64,000 nt of DNA from Vombatus ursinus (lineage: Eukaryota > Chordata > Mammalia > Diprotodontia > Vombatidae), in contig NW_020954569.1 of NCBI RefSeq assembly GCF_900497805.2, forward strand, positions 23,939,541 to 24,003,540, written 5' to 3'. The notes under the pieces are model-generated. The model ran no database searches and was not told the DNA's origin. It saw nothing but the letters and a program-made list of their open reading frames with translations. Shown one piece after another: positions 31,443-42,089 of the stretch; position 1 is the first letter of the stretch, and each line of letters starts with the position of its first letter. The position numbers and the translations under genes are program-made.

Positions 31443-31492
31443 TGTGTGTATACATACATACATATGTATATATACACATATGTATATGTATT
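31443..31492. repeat. (TATG)n/(TACA)n microsatellite
   Basis: TGTGTATACATACATACA, TATGTATATATACACATATG: palindromic A+T-rich tract beside MAR1. Confidence 0.8.
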
Positions 31493-31499
31493 CTTAAGA

Positions 31500-32230
31500 A
31501 AAAGTGTTGAGTATTCATATTTTAATATTCTTTTGTTCACCTTTCCTCAAATCATCTCTTATTCTAAATTAAAGGAAAAGAAAACAGTCTAAGTAAATGT
31601 CATCTTTAAAGGACAATAATTCCATCTAGAGTAGATTAAGACAAAAGCAATGTGGGTAATCTTTTCTTGTTGCATTTTCAGAAGATTCTTCATGTCAGTA
31701 GTGTTGAGTATACGAACCTTTCCACTCTCTTTAAGAAACTAAAAGATACAGTGCACTTAAGATACTTGTTGACGTTTGTTATATTTCTGATGAACAATTA
31801 GGTTGAAAGCATCCTAACAGGAAATTCCATTCATGAGATAAGCAGCTGTTGGCTCAGAAGGCTTCAGCCAGATCATGGGACCCCAAATCTTCTTTATGCA
31901 ACTACCGTTTGCTGAATAGTCAACATTCCTGACGCTCCCAAAAGGAAATGCTTTAAAAATAACTTTTATGGATAAACTTGACTCTCATGTGGTTGTGAAA
32001 TGACAAGAGTTTACTGTTTGGGAAAGAGGATAACGTTTATTGTCTTCCATTACCACGTACATTTTAAGTAATACACATTAATGCAAAACTACCCCCTCCA
32101 AACTTCACTGTTTTTTCTTAAGAGCACCACCATCCTTGTCCTCACTGGAGTTTACAACCTTGCAGTCCAACCTGACTTCCTTTCCCTCACCCACTATATC
32201 CCACAATTGTCAAGTCTTGCTTATTTACCT
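31500..32230. other. No recognisable feature
   Basis: No repeat, RNA gene or meaningful ORF that I can support. Confidence 0.45.
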
Positions 32231-32239
32231 CTACAACAG

Positions 32240-32385
32240 AGAATCATAGATTTAGAGTTGTAAGGGCCCTGAAAGGCCATCTTGTCCAATCCTTTCATTT
32301 TACAGGTAAAGAATTAAGGCCAAGAAGAGTTAAGCTAGTGTCTGAGGTAAGATTAGAACCCAGGTCTCCCTGATTGGCTCATCGA
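32240..32385 (+). repeat. MIR3/Ther-2-type SINE
   Basis: AATCATAGATTTAGAGTTGT, GGGCCCTGAAAGGCCATCTT, TTTTACAGGTAAAGAATTAA and GATTAGAACCCAGGTCTCCC. A middle part is deleted. Confidence 0.85.
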
Positions 32386-32394
32386 GCACTTCAT

Positions 32395-33475
32395 ACACTC
32401 ACAATGCAGCCTCAGTCCCCTTCCTTCCTCTTGATCAGCGTCTCCTCTAGTTCAGACTCTTGTGTGTTGCCTGGGCTATTGCAATATCCTCCTGATTGAT
32501 GTCCCTGCTTCCAGTCCCTCCCTTCTTTAATCCATCCTCTCTATAGCTGCCAAATTGATATTCCTAAACGCTGCTCTGACCGTGGCACTTCCCTTCTCAA
32601 AACTCATCAGCATTTCTTGGAACAGCATCTTAAGTCTGGCATTTGATACTCTTCACAATCTGGCTTTCACATGCCTTTCCCTCCTAATTTCATATTAACC
32701 CTCTTGACACATTCTCCATTCTGGTCACACTGGCCTGGTAGCTCTTCTCCATGTACAATATTCCATCTAAGTGCCTCCGCACAGCCAGTGCCCTGTATTG
32801 GCAACACATGACTGTCTCACCTTGGACTCCTGCAGTTCCCAGCTTCCTTCACACACAGTTCAGGTGAAGCATTCTTTGGGAGGCTTCTCCTGATCCCCTA
32901 GGTCTTCTTTTATTTGTCTGTTTTTGACATGTTCCTCTCTGCCAGGCAGCAAATGTGATGGTTACTCAGGAACTGATCCCATTGCTGACCAGCATGGGAT
33001 TTTTGACCTTCTTTGTTTCCAGCCCAGCTTGTTTTACCCCTTCTTAGGTAGCCTGGTGGTCTCCTATTCTCACCCCTGGACACTCGCCATATTGGTGCCT
33101 GACTTCGTGTGGACACTAGCCAGCTTTAGTACTACTGATGCTCAGAGGTCCCAAGCTCCAGTGATCCATCAGTTTGTCTCCCTCTGCAGCAGGGATTATG
33201 CTTGCACCATCACACTAAAGCTGGATCCCTCTGCCCCCCCCCCTTTTTGTACTTTCTTCCTCTTGAAATTATTTTGTATATACTTACTTGAGTGCAGGTC
33301 ATATTCATCACCAGCACCCCCTCCCCCCCCACACACACCTCCTTCCTAGGTGTATAATGTCCTTCAAGGCAAGAACCAATTAATTTTTATCTTTGTATCA
33401 CTAGTGCCTTGTCCAACGCCTGGAACATAGTAGGTTCTTCATAAATGCTTGTTGAATTGAATTAAATTATTCAAG
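32395..33475 (+). repeat. LINE-2, ORF2 end and 3' UTR, split by a 7SL pseudogene
   Basis: CTGGGCTATTGCAATATCCT, GCTGCCAAATTGATATTCCT, CTCTGACCGTGGCACTTCCC (the RT C-terminal region), then the 3' UTR after the insertion: GTCCTTCAAGGCAAGAACCA, GCCTGGAACATAGTAGGTTC, ATAAATGCTTGTTGAATTGA. Confidence 0.88.
32924..33226 (-). pseudogene. 7SL (signal recognition particle RNA) retropseudogene
   Basis: In reverse complement this follows vertebrate 7SL RNA nearly end to end. Plus-strand landmarks against reversed 7SL: GATCCCATTGCTGACCAGCA for the region around GATCAGCACGGGAG; TTTTTGACCTTCTTTGTTTC for TTTTGACCTGCTCCGTTTCC; CTTAGGTAGCCTGGTGGTCT for CTTAGGCAACCTGGTGGTCC; CACTCGCCATATTGGTGCC for the GTCACCATATTGATGCCGAA block; and at the right a degraded 5' Alu-like end (CTTGCACCATCACACTAAAG). 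Many substitutions show decay, so it is not a functional SRP RNA gene. It sits inside an L2 copy and is younger than that L2. Marsupials are not known to have 7SL-derived SINEs, so a single processed copy is the simplest reading. Confidence 0.85.
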
Positions 33476-33479
33476 ATAC

Positions 33480-33825
33480 ACCAAAAAACCCCTCACCTGC
33501 AAATCTTGGTGCAGTTCCTCAAACTCAATCTGGACAGTCCTGTGACTTGTAACCTATTACAACATACTATTATTAATTAGTTCATTTGGCAAGTACAAGG
33601 TTGTTAAGGCTTTTCATAGCCAGCCACTAATCTTAGAGTATTAAAATAGATCATATTTTCATCTTCTTTTCAGAAAATAGGACATGTCTGAACTTTGAAG
33701 CAAGTAGATTAAAGCATTACTATTATTCATACACATATAAAATAATGATCAATTACTCACATTGTACTACACTATTGTATACATTGTACTATACTACGCT
33801 CTAAGGTAAACAAAAAAAAAAAAGA
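33480..33825. other. No recognisable feature
   Basis: A+T-rich stretch ending in an A-run (33811-33823). Confidence 0.4.
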
Positions 33826-33829
33826 AGAA

Positions 33830-34250
33830 AGTGGAGAAGCAGGTCCCTGCCCTCAAGAAGTTTACAATTCAGGTAGGGAAACAAGCTAGAGCCAGGATTC
33901 TAAAGCTGTTTCTCCGTAATCCTCTCTCTCTCTTTCTTTCTCTCTCTCTCTCTCTNNNNNNNNNNGCTGGAATGAAGGGATCACTTTGGGGAAATAAATG
34001 AGGTGCTATAAGTCGGCTGAAGAGATTCCAGTGCCAGGCCATGAAATTTGGATTTGTCTAAGAGGTAACAGGGAGCTGATTGAACAAGGAATAATGTGAT
34101 CAAAATGGTATTTTAAGAAGGCTAATTTGGTCTCGCTGTACCAGAGCAGGAAGAAATGAGAGTCAGGGAAACTACTGAGGATTTTACTGCAGAAATCCAG
34201 GATTGGAGAACACATGGGCGACTTTGGAAATGGAGATGAAGGATTGGATC
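33830..34250 (-). repeat. LINE-2, antisense, interrupted by CT repeat and gap
   Basis: The 3' end AGGTCCCTGCCCTCAAGAAG, TTTACAATTCAGG is on the left. The ORF2 end (GGCCATGAAATTTGGATTTG, AACAGGGAGCTGATTGAAC, GAATAATGTGATCAAAATGG) is on the right. Confidence 0.8.
33919..33965. repeat. (CT)n microsatellite with 10-N assembly gap
   Basis: CTCTCTCTCTTTCTTTCTCT tract followed by ten N at 33956-33965. Real gap length is unknown. Confidence 0.97.
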
Positions 34251-34254
34251 CAGG

Positions 34255-35080
34255 AAACATCGATTCTTATTGCAAATGCATTCTTTATTTAGCTAAAGGA
34301 TCTATTAAGCAGGCAAAGTAGTGCCTGTCTGTTCTTCAGTTTTCTCCTAACACAAAGGAGATGGGCCAGATGATCTCCCAGGCCCCTCTAACTCTGAAGT
34401 CTGTGATCCAATCCAAAGGTTTCTTTTCACAGAGAGCACAAGTAGTGGATTTAACAGGATTTGATTTACGAAAATCTGACTTAAGACCCAACGTTTCCAA
34501 AAGATTAAGGAATAACATGCTCACAGCCATTTGAGATGTTGAAGTGAAAGACAGTAATAGAGTGAAACCCTGTTAGGACAGCTCGCTGTGGAGCAGATGT
34601 AAATATTCCAGACATTGGAGCGTGTCCTTTGAAATATAACAAATGGAAAGCATGTAAGCCAAATAAAGCATAGTACTGCTATAACCCTAGGGTTAGTCAT
34701 ATCCCTCAGCACTCCCATTAAAAAATGGCTCCACTGTGTAAGTACTACTTGTTATTGTTATTAACATAGTCAGTTCATGACTCTTGATGAAGGTTCCATT
34801 AATCACAGGGCTCTGTTCTTTCCTGTACCTAAGTCACTGCCTCTAAGTTGTATAGAGAAGGGAGCACATTAACTCATTTAGTTCCCTGGCATTTAGGGCA
34901 TCATTGATGGGGGGTACATTATCCATGACAATTGGAGGGCCCTAGTGACCTAAAGGAGTTAATCTATCTCCTTAAATGTCTAGCATAATATAAGGACATA
35001 ACTTACTCTCTGGGGAAAATGTTCCTCAGTGGATCACAGGGTCAGGAGGTCACTGATACCCTAACTGGTTTTCAAAAAAG
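34255..35080. other. Mostly unassigned, with a MIR/Ther-2 tail at about 34335-34412
   Basis: GGAGATGGGCCAGATGATCT, CCCAGGCCCCTCTAACTCTG is the common 3' tail of MIR-type elements. The rest is unassigned. Confidence 0.45.
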
Positions 35081-35084
35081 ATTC

Positions 35085-35440
35085 AAAAATCATAGACTCT
35101 CAGAGCTAGAAGAAACCTCAGAAATCCTAGTCCAATCTTTACTTGAAACATGAACTGTTCCCTTACATATTGGCAAGCCATTATCTGGTCTCTACCTAAA
35201 CCCTTCCAATAGTGGTGTGGTGTACCCTACAAGGCAGTCATTTCTGAGTAGTTCTAATTATTAGGAAGCTCCTTCTTTATATTAATAGAAAAATGTCTTC
35301 CCATAGCCTCCATGTGAGGCCTATTTCTGTCCTGTGGAGCCACAGAGACTAAGGCTAATATTTCTTCTGCCAGACAGCCCTTCAAATATTTAGTGATGGA
35401 TATTAAGCCCTCCCCAAACCTTCTTTTTCATATTAACATA
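35085..35440 (-). repeat. CR1/L3 LINE, antisense
   Basis: AATCATAGACTCTCAGAGCT (element end), AGAAACCTCAG, GTTCTAATTATTAGGAAGCT and CCTTCAAATATTTAGTGATG follow the reversed L3 order. Confidence 0.85.
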
Positions 35441-35566
35441 TTACTAGAGGAACTGAACCATATCCACAGCAATATTCCCACTATAAATGAAAACCAATGA
35501 CATAAATTACAACTAACTGGAAGGATGGGACGTTGTCTTCCTTGGACGCTCAATGTCATCAAGAAA

Positions 35567-35716
35567 TTTTTTTTTTTTTAGGCAATTGGGGTTAAGTGAC
35601 TTGCCCAGGATCACACAGCTAGTAAGTGTCAAGTGGTTGGTCTGAGGCCGGATTTGAACTCATGTCCTCCTGACTTCAGGGCCGGTGCTCTATCTACTGC
35701 GCCACCTAGCTGCCCC
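35567..35716 (-). repeat. Marsupial tRNA-type SINE, antisense, 7-bp duplication
   Basis: T-run, GGCAATTGGGGTTAAGTGAC, the GGTTGGTCTGAGGCCGGATT variant middle, ending CGCCACCTAGCTGCCC. CAAGAAA at 35560-35566 and 35717-35723. Confidence 0.95.
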
Positions 35717-35839
35717 CAAGAAACATTATTTCTTAAGATACTTGGTCATTTCACTTTGCAGTGCTCATAATTAGCTTTTTTTTTTTTTAAAAAAGACCAA
35801 CAAGAATGCGTTATGTCTTTGCAAAAGTTGATTAGTTAT

Positions 35840-35930
35840 TCTGTGAGCCTCAGTTGCTTCATCCACAAACTTAAGAGATTGAACAAGATGGCCTCTAAAG
35901 TCTCATTTGGTTCTAAATCTTCTGATCATA
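35840..35930 (+). repeat. MIR/Ther-2 3' tail fragment
   Basis: GAGCCTCAGTTGCTTCATCC, AAGATGGCCTCTAAAGTCTC and TGGTTCTAAATCTTCTGATC. Confidence 0.65.
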
Positions 35931-35934
35931 CATA

Positions 35935-37095
35935 GTAGAGAAATTCCAGCAAGAACTGGAATACAGCCTCTCAGCAAAACCAACACAACCCCTGACATTT
36001 GGCAACTTCATTGCGAAGGTAGACCCTAGGGGGAGCATTGGGGAGGGCTGGGGGGGAAGAAGAAAAGAGAATTATATTTTAAAATATAGTTTAAGGCGTG
36101 TTTTAAAAGAAGAGATATGAGAAGACATTCCTGCCCGACTTCTTTGCAGAGGTGGGAGGTCCACAAGTGTTACATATCACATATATTTTCAGGATTCTAT
36201 GTATTGATCAGATATATTGATTTCTTATTCTTCTTTTCCTTCTTTGTCTTAAAAACACTATTTGTTGTATGGAATGGCTCTCTGGGAAAGAGAAGGAAAA
36301 GGATACTAGGGGAAACTATGGTGATTTAAAAAACAAAAATTATTAATACAAACTTATTTTAAAAAACATGACTTAGGGAAAGCATTTTTAAATTTTTTTG
36401 TCACATGGTGGTCTGGCATGTCTGCTTCTTTTGACAATCTATTAAAGCCTATGGACTTCTTTTCAGAATAATGTTTTTATAAATACATATAATAAAATAT
36501 ATTAGTATTATAAATGAAACTAAAGGTTAATGAAAATAAGATGTCATTTTTTTCCCATCCAAGTTCACAAATCCCTAGAAATATATTGAGCATTAAGAAC
36601 CCCTGGCTTCAAGCTGTTGATAATAGACATTGCTAATTTCACATATAATCCTCTTATTTTATTCTTTGTATATGAAAATGTTTGAGTTCGCTGGTGTTTG
36701 TCAGCTTAATAACATTATTATCAAAAAGAAAAAATACTAAAAGGACCCCTGGCTTAGGATATAAAAATGAAAGAGGCCAAAATATGCTACACTATTCAAA
36801 AGCCCCACATTTATACAAATAGACACTTTCTTCAAAAAGATAGTTGAGAAGCATGGGACGTGGAAAGTGCCAAACACTATCCACCAAAAATGAAGTAGAC
36901 TCTATCTTAATCAATGGGAAATGATTAGTTATAGAAGCAGGCATCATTTCAAATTCAGCTATCTGTATACAGTCAGATTACATACCAATTTAAAGTTAAA
37001 AGTAAATGCTAAATTAAAAGAAAATATAAAGATGAGAAAACATTGCATGTAATTACCTTTGTTCCAAACTAGCTGGTCAAAATAAGCTATTAATT
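35935..37095. other. A+T-rich, mostly unassigned; possible old MITE at 36375-36607
   Basis: AAAGCCTATGGACTTCTTTT, CAGAATAATGTTTTTATAAA, TACATATAATAAAATATATT and TTAAGAACCCCTGG resemble an ancient mammalian hAT-like MITE (right end). Its left end is not found. Nothing else recognised. Confidence 0.4.
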
Positions 37096-37115
37096 ATTTT
37101 AAAAGTAGAGGGAAG

Positions 37116-37273
37116 AGGGACAGTTAGGTGGTGCAGTGGATAGAGCACTGGCCCTCAAGTTAGGAGTAGCTGAGTTCAAATCTGGCCTCAGACCAAACAC
37201 TTGATACTTACTAGCTGTGTGACCGTGGGCAAGTCACTTAACCCCAATTGCCTTTAAAAAAAAAACCTTAAAA
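37116..37273 (+). repeat. Marsupial tRNA-type SINE with target duplication
   Basis: GACAGTTAGGTGGTGCAGTG to CCCCAATTGCC plus A-rich tail. AAAAGTAGAGGGAAG (37101-37115) and AAAAGTGGAGGGAAG (37274-37288) flank it with one mismatch. Confidence 0.94.
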
Positions 37274-37469
37274 AAAAGTGGAGGGAAGGGAATGGACAAA
37301 AGAAAAAACATTGATTCTTACCATTATTTCTTAGAAAAGTTTAACCAATAAAAGGATAATCACCACAACAATATGACTCAAAGAACCTTCCCCCCCCCAA
37401 AAAAACCCCTGCCAGAAAACATTGCCAGTGCTCTCAACCCATTTCCCATTTCCCCTGCAATGTCCTTTT

Positions 37470-38185
37470 TTTTTTTTAAAAAATAGTATTATTCTTCTCA
37501 ATTAACAAAAAATTCATTTCCCTCTTTTCTACACCCCCCAATGAAAAATAAATTAAAACCTTGTAACAAATATATATAGCCAAGTAAAACAAATTTTCTC
37601 ATTGGCCATGTTCAAAAAATATACATCTCAGTCTGCTCCTTAGGTCCATCACCTTTTTGTCCAGAGGTGGACAGCATGTTTCATCACTGATCCTTTGAAA
37701 TCTTGACTAGTCAATGCATTGATTAGAACTCAAGTCTTTCAAAGTTGGTTGTTTTTACCATATTGTCGTTATTGTTTAATAGTTACCTTGGTTCTGCCTG
37801 CTTTATTCTGCATTCTGCACAGGTTTCTTTAAAATGGTCCCTTTCATCATTTCTTGCAGCACAACAGTGTTTCATACATTCATATTCCACAATTTATTCA
37901 TCCATTCCTCAACTAGTGGGCACCCCCTTAGCTTCTAGTTCTTTGCTACCACAAAAAAAGCTGCTATAAAGATTTTTTTGCATAGAGGTAATTGTCCTCT
38001 TTCTCTGAGCTCTTTGGTGTAGAGGCGTAGTAGTAGTATTGCTGGGTCAAAGCATATGCACAGTTTAGTGGTTTTGGGGGGTATCATACCAAATAGTTTT
38101 TCAGAATGGCTGGACCAGTTTGCAGCCCTATCTGTGTTCTGTTTTACCACAGTGCAATTTCCTTTCAAGGCAGAAACCAGAGACA
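37470..38185 (-). repeat. L1 LINE 3' end, antisense
   Basis: The reversed 3' UTR (TCTCAATTAACAAAAAATTC, AATATATATAGCCAAGTAAA, TTTCATCACTGATCC) runs into the ORF2 C terminus; minus-strand pieces include FDPAILLLRLYTKELRERGQ and CKKIFIAAFFVVAKN. Several indels. Confidence 0.9.
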
Positions 38186-38247
38186 AGTTCTGCTTTCCAC
38201 AATTCAGTAAGTTGTATGAAATGAGATCTTATCTTTCATTTTCCAAC

Positions 38248-38470
38248 AATGATGATGATGATGATGCTATTAATAAACACCTCATATTTACATAATGATT
38301 CAAATTTTATAGAGTTCTCTAGAGACATCTCATTTGACCTTGACAAAAGCCCCCCTACTCAATATATTATTATCCCCTTTGCACAGATGAGGAAACTGAG
38401 ACATGTAGAGCATAAGAAACTTTCCAACATTCACACTTAAATGTCAGAAGTGGAATTCAGACACTTTGCA
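38248..38470 (-). repeat. (GAT)n microsatellite and MIR, antisense
   Basis: Six GAT units, then CTCATATTTACATAATGATT, GACATCTCATTTGACCTTGA, CAGATGAGGAAACTGAGACA in the reversed MIR order. Confidence 0.75.
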
Positions 38471-38654
38471 TTGTCAGATGCTGCATAGGAGGAACTGGCA
38501 GACAGGCTACAATCCCGGACTCATACTATGCTGCCCATGAAAAAGAAAGAGTTTCATGACAAGTTCTGAAGTATCACAGAGGTCCCAGGCTTTTTCATTT
38601 ATTAAGTAACTCTTAAACGTGTCCTGAGGATTCGAGTCTTCAGCCTTTATGCTC

Positions 38655-38880
38655 AGCTACACTGAAACTTCTCTCTAAATTCTTCAGTGACCTTTTTATT
38701 GCTAAATCCAAAGGTCTTTTGAAATTCCTTACACTTTCTAACCTATTTGGAGCATTTGATACTTGACCATCCCTTCCTTCTGAATATTTTCTCCTCCCTG
38801 TTTTCTCAAGACACTGTGTCTCCCGTTTCTCCCATCCACATAACTCACCATTCACAGTCTCCTTTGCAAGAATACCACTA
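38655..38880 (+). repeat. LINE-2 reverse-transcriptase fragment
   Basis: Codes for pieces like SVTFLLLNPKVF and NLFGAFDT, the degraded LDLSAAFDT motif, and a later TVSFA. Matches L2 RT around the first catalytic aspartate; broken. Confidence 0.55.
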
Positions 38881-38894
38881 ACATCCTACTTGCT

Positions 38895-39230
38895 CTATAT
38901 ATATACTAAAATATGTATAGCAGTATTTTTTGAAGAGGCAAAGAACTAGAAAGAAAACACATGCCTATCAATTGGGGAATTGCTAAACAAGTCGTGGTAT
39001 GTAAATGTGATGTGATATTGCTATGCTACTGGTAATGATAAACATAATGAACACAGAGAAGCATGAGAAGACATATGAAATGATGCAAAGCAAAGTGGAG
39101 AAGAACCAAGACAAAACAATATACATAATGATTACAATACTGTAAATGGAAAGAACGACATAACAATAAAAACTGAATTCTGTGAAATTATAATAACCAA
39201 ACTTGGCTACAAATACGAAAACATATCTTC
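38895..39230 (+). repeat. L1 LINE ORF2 end, old
   Basis: CTATCAATTGGGGAATTGCT, AAACAAGTCGTGGTATGTAA and ATGAAATGATGCAAAGCAAA correspond to the L1 ORF2 C terminus. A related 3' UTR continues at 39800-40045 after unassigned DNA. Confidence 0.8.
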
Positions 39231-40045
39231 CTTCCTTCTGTGGAGGTATGTTAAAAAAAATACTTTTAGTTTCTCTAGAAATATTAAGAAATTCTGTTTC
39301 TCCAGCCTAAAACCCTTTATAAACTTCCTTTAAGAAAATGGGAAGAACAAAAACTAAGGCCTTCCTTTGAAGTCGAATAAGGGTGATATCCAAACTTAGC
39401 TGTTGTCTACATGGTATCATTGCCTTCCCATCCACTTGAGAATAATTGGCACCATAACCACCCTGAGGACAGTATCTTCTCTTCTGCAATATTCAAGGTT
39501 AAAATATTGATCACAGGAGGGAATTCTGAAGGGGAAGAAACTGAATGAGGACTCCTCTGAAATGTTAATCCAAACTGTATTTTACCATATTATCATCTTT
39601 TCCACATTCAAGATTCCTATAAATACTACCTTAGAGGGCATAGAGGACTATGACTAGCTTTGGCATCTTTCTCCATGCTAAAAAAAAAATGGTTTGAATA
39701 TTGATTAATGTTTAATTCAATAAAATTGTTTCTGGTAGTCTTGAGCCTAAATCAAAAAGTACCTTGTTATTACTATTTTTCTTCAATACTTCTTTATAGA
39801 TGGCAGGATGAGGTAGAACTATGGGTATAGAATGCTACATGTAATGACCCTGAGCTTGATTGATACGATGGTTAATTTTTCTGAACTGGAACTTTTTCCT
39901 TTTTAATTTTTTTATTTTAAATCTATTTTTATATTTTATTTTTATGAGATAAAGGATGGTAATCTTGGGAAGGGTTAGGAAATATACTGGGAAACAGAGA
40001 GAATGCAAAAAACAAAATCTATCAACAATTTTCTAGAGAACAATT
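39231..40045 (+). repeat. Unassigned insert, then L1 3' UTR (about 39800-40045)
   Basis: 39231-39790 is not recognised; it lies between parts of one L1 and so is probably an insertion. The right part has TACATGTAATGACCCTGAGC, TTGATTGATACGATGG and GGGAAGGGTTAGGAAATATA, an L1 3' UTR. Confidence 0.45.
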
Positions 40046-40476
40046 AATTCTATAGAACAAAATACAGTTTTAAAGGCTCTTCTCAAACAAGGAATACCAA
40101 TATGTTTAAAATAGTCAAGATTCTATCAAAGTTATAGCCAGAGACAATTTTTTATATTCAATAATCCACAGTGAGGCATAAAACAGGGACATATTCACCT
40201 TGAGTGTTCACTATTGGCATAAAAGATTTCTTGAGCAAAGTCCAAATGGAAGAATTTGTAATTGTAAGGTTTTCCAAATGTCTTATTCATAAATACCATT
40301 TTGCAAATAGCACCAAGCTCTGATAACACTACAAAGCCTTCTCGGTGAAATCCCTATTTATTTGGCAGAGGCTGATTTAACCCTCCATGCAAGAGAAAAC
40401 AAAATGAGTGAAAGTACATGTCATCCACATTATTAAAAGCAGTTGGATGGATAGCCCATTAAAAAAGTTAATTTTC
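40046..40476. other. No recognisable feature
   Basis: Mixed A+T-rich sequence. Confidence 0.4.
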
Positions 40477-40625
40477 TCTCTCTCTCTTTCTCTCTCTCCC
40501 CCCCCGTGTGTGTCTGTTTCTCTGTCTCTTTTTATTTCTCTCTTTCTCTCATTCTGTCTTGCTTTCTTTGTCTCTCTCCCTCTTTCTTTGCCTCTCTCTC
40601 ATTCTCTTTGTATATCTTTCTCATA
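40477..40625. repeat. Polypyrimidine (CTCT)n low-complexity tract
   Basis: About 150 bp of CT, TTTC and C-run units. The 72-codon serine/leucine-rich ORF here is a product of the repeat. Confidence 0.92.
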
Positions 40626-40629
40626 AGTG

Positions 40630-41355
40630 ACTAGTGCATGTTTGGGATATATTGCATTTACCTGCATCTGCAGATAAATTTTACAAAGCTTTAAATGACC
40701 TTGGGAAGATGTACGATAGATGTTAAGTGGGCCACAGCATATTAACAATAGTGACCTGTATGTAGTAAGTGGCATAAAGGACATCATCAAGAACTTGAAT
40801 AGAAAAGGATATGCCATTCATATAGCAAGCATAGACAACTCTAGTCTACACTGATACCTTCAACACATCAAATGAGTCAGAGAAAAAACTCTATTGCTTT
40901 GGATACGTGTATTTACAGTTTTGGACAAGAATCACAGTGAGTAAAAAGGCATGCAGAGGTTGTACTCTGCATCAGTAAGATCATACATACTCATAAGTAT
41001 CCAAATGAGATTGCATCGACTGTCCTTTTGGGTTGCCATGTTGACTTATATTGAGCTTTCAGTCAACTACAACTCCTAGCCCTTTTGCACATGAACTGCT
41101 AATAACCAGGTTCTCATTTAGACGCACCTAGGTGGCATAGTGAAAAGAACTTGGGATTTGGAGTCAGGAAGACTTGAATTTAAATATGGATAAAAATGTT
41201 GCATGGCTCAAGGCCAAGGGCAAAGCCCTGGAACGTGGTAGTAGAGACCTTGCTCCAAGTAGACATGATTAATTAATCAGCATTCTATGAATAAGATCAT
41301 TCAACCAACCCTAAGTCTACTTAATTGTGCTTTTAGCCAGACCACACTTAAACAA
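40630..41355. other. Mostly unassigned, with L3 and MIR-head fragments
   Basis: 41055-41110 (GAGCTTTCAGTCAACTACAA, CTCCTAGCCCTTTTGCACAT) is a reversed L3 piece. 41125-41195 (GCACCTAGGTGGCATAGTGA, TTGGAGTCAGGAAGACTTGA) is a SINE/MIR head. The rest is not recognised. Confidence 0.5.
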
Positions 41356-41359
41356 TCTT

Positions 41360-42085
41360 TAAATTTAATTTTTATTTCTCAATTAACAAAAATCTATTTT
41401 TTCTCTCTCCTTCTTCCTCCATACCTGGGGAAAAAAGGAGAAAAACAAACCTTCGTAATCTGTATATAGTCAAGTAAAAACAAATTCTCTCATTGGCCCT
41501 TCCAAAAAAAAATAATGTATCAATACATAATACATACATATACAAAAAAAAATTATGTATCAATCTTCACTCTGAATCCATAATCTCTCTCTCAGGAGGA
41601 AGATATCATGCTTCATCATATGTTCTATGAAACTACGATTAGGCCAGTCATTGCACTGATCAAAGTTCTTAAGTCTTTCAAAGTTGTTTGTCATTACTGT
41701 GTTGCTGTTATTGTAAAAATTATTGTTCTGCTTTTGCTTACTTTACTTTTCAACAATTCATAAAAGTATTCCCAGGTTTCTCTGAAACTATAGTTTCACT
41801 ATTTCTTACAGCACCATAATTTGTTCATCCATTCCCCAAGTGATGGGCATCCCCTTGAGTTCCAGTTCTTTGCTATCATTAAAAGAGTTGGTATAAATAG
41901 TTTTGCACATAAAAGTGCTTTTCCTCTTTCTTTGATCTCTTTGGTATGTGGACCTAGTAGTGGTATTGCTGAGTCAAAGGGAATGCACATTTTAGAAGCT
42001 TTAGGGGAGTAGTACTAAATTGCTTTCCAGAATGTCTGGACCAATTTGCAGCTCCACCAATAGTGCATTAATGTGCCTGTTTTCC
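41360..42085 (-). repeat. L1 LINE 3' end, antisense
   Basis: Reversed 3' UTR (TCTCAATTAACAAAAATC, GTATATAGTCAAGTAAAAAC, GATATCATGCTTCATCATAT), then ORF2 end; on the minus strand IPFDSAIPLLGPHTKEIKER and CAKLFIPTLLMIAKNW are readable. Paralogue of 37470-38185. Confidence 0.9.
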
Positions 42086-42089
42086 TTTA

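Noticed and set aside
32924-33349. 141-codon ORF, the longest in the window
   Set aside because: It runs across the 7SL pseudogene and L2 3' UTR; the start is inside the pseudogene and the product is C/P-rich repeat at the end.
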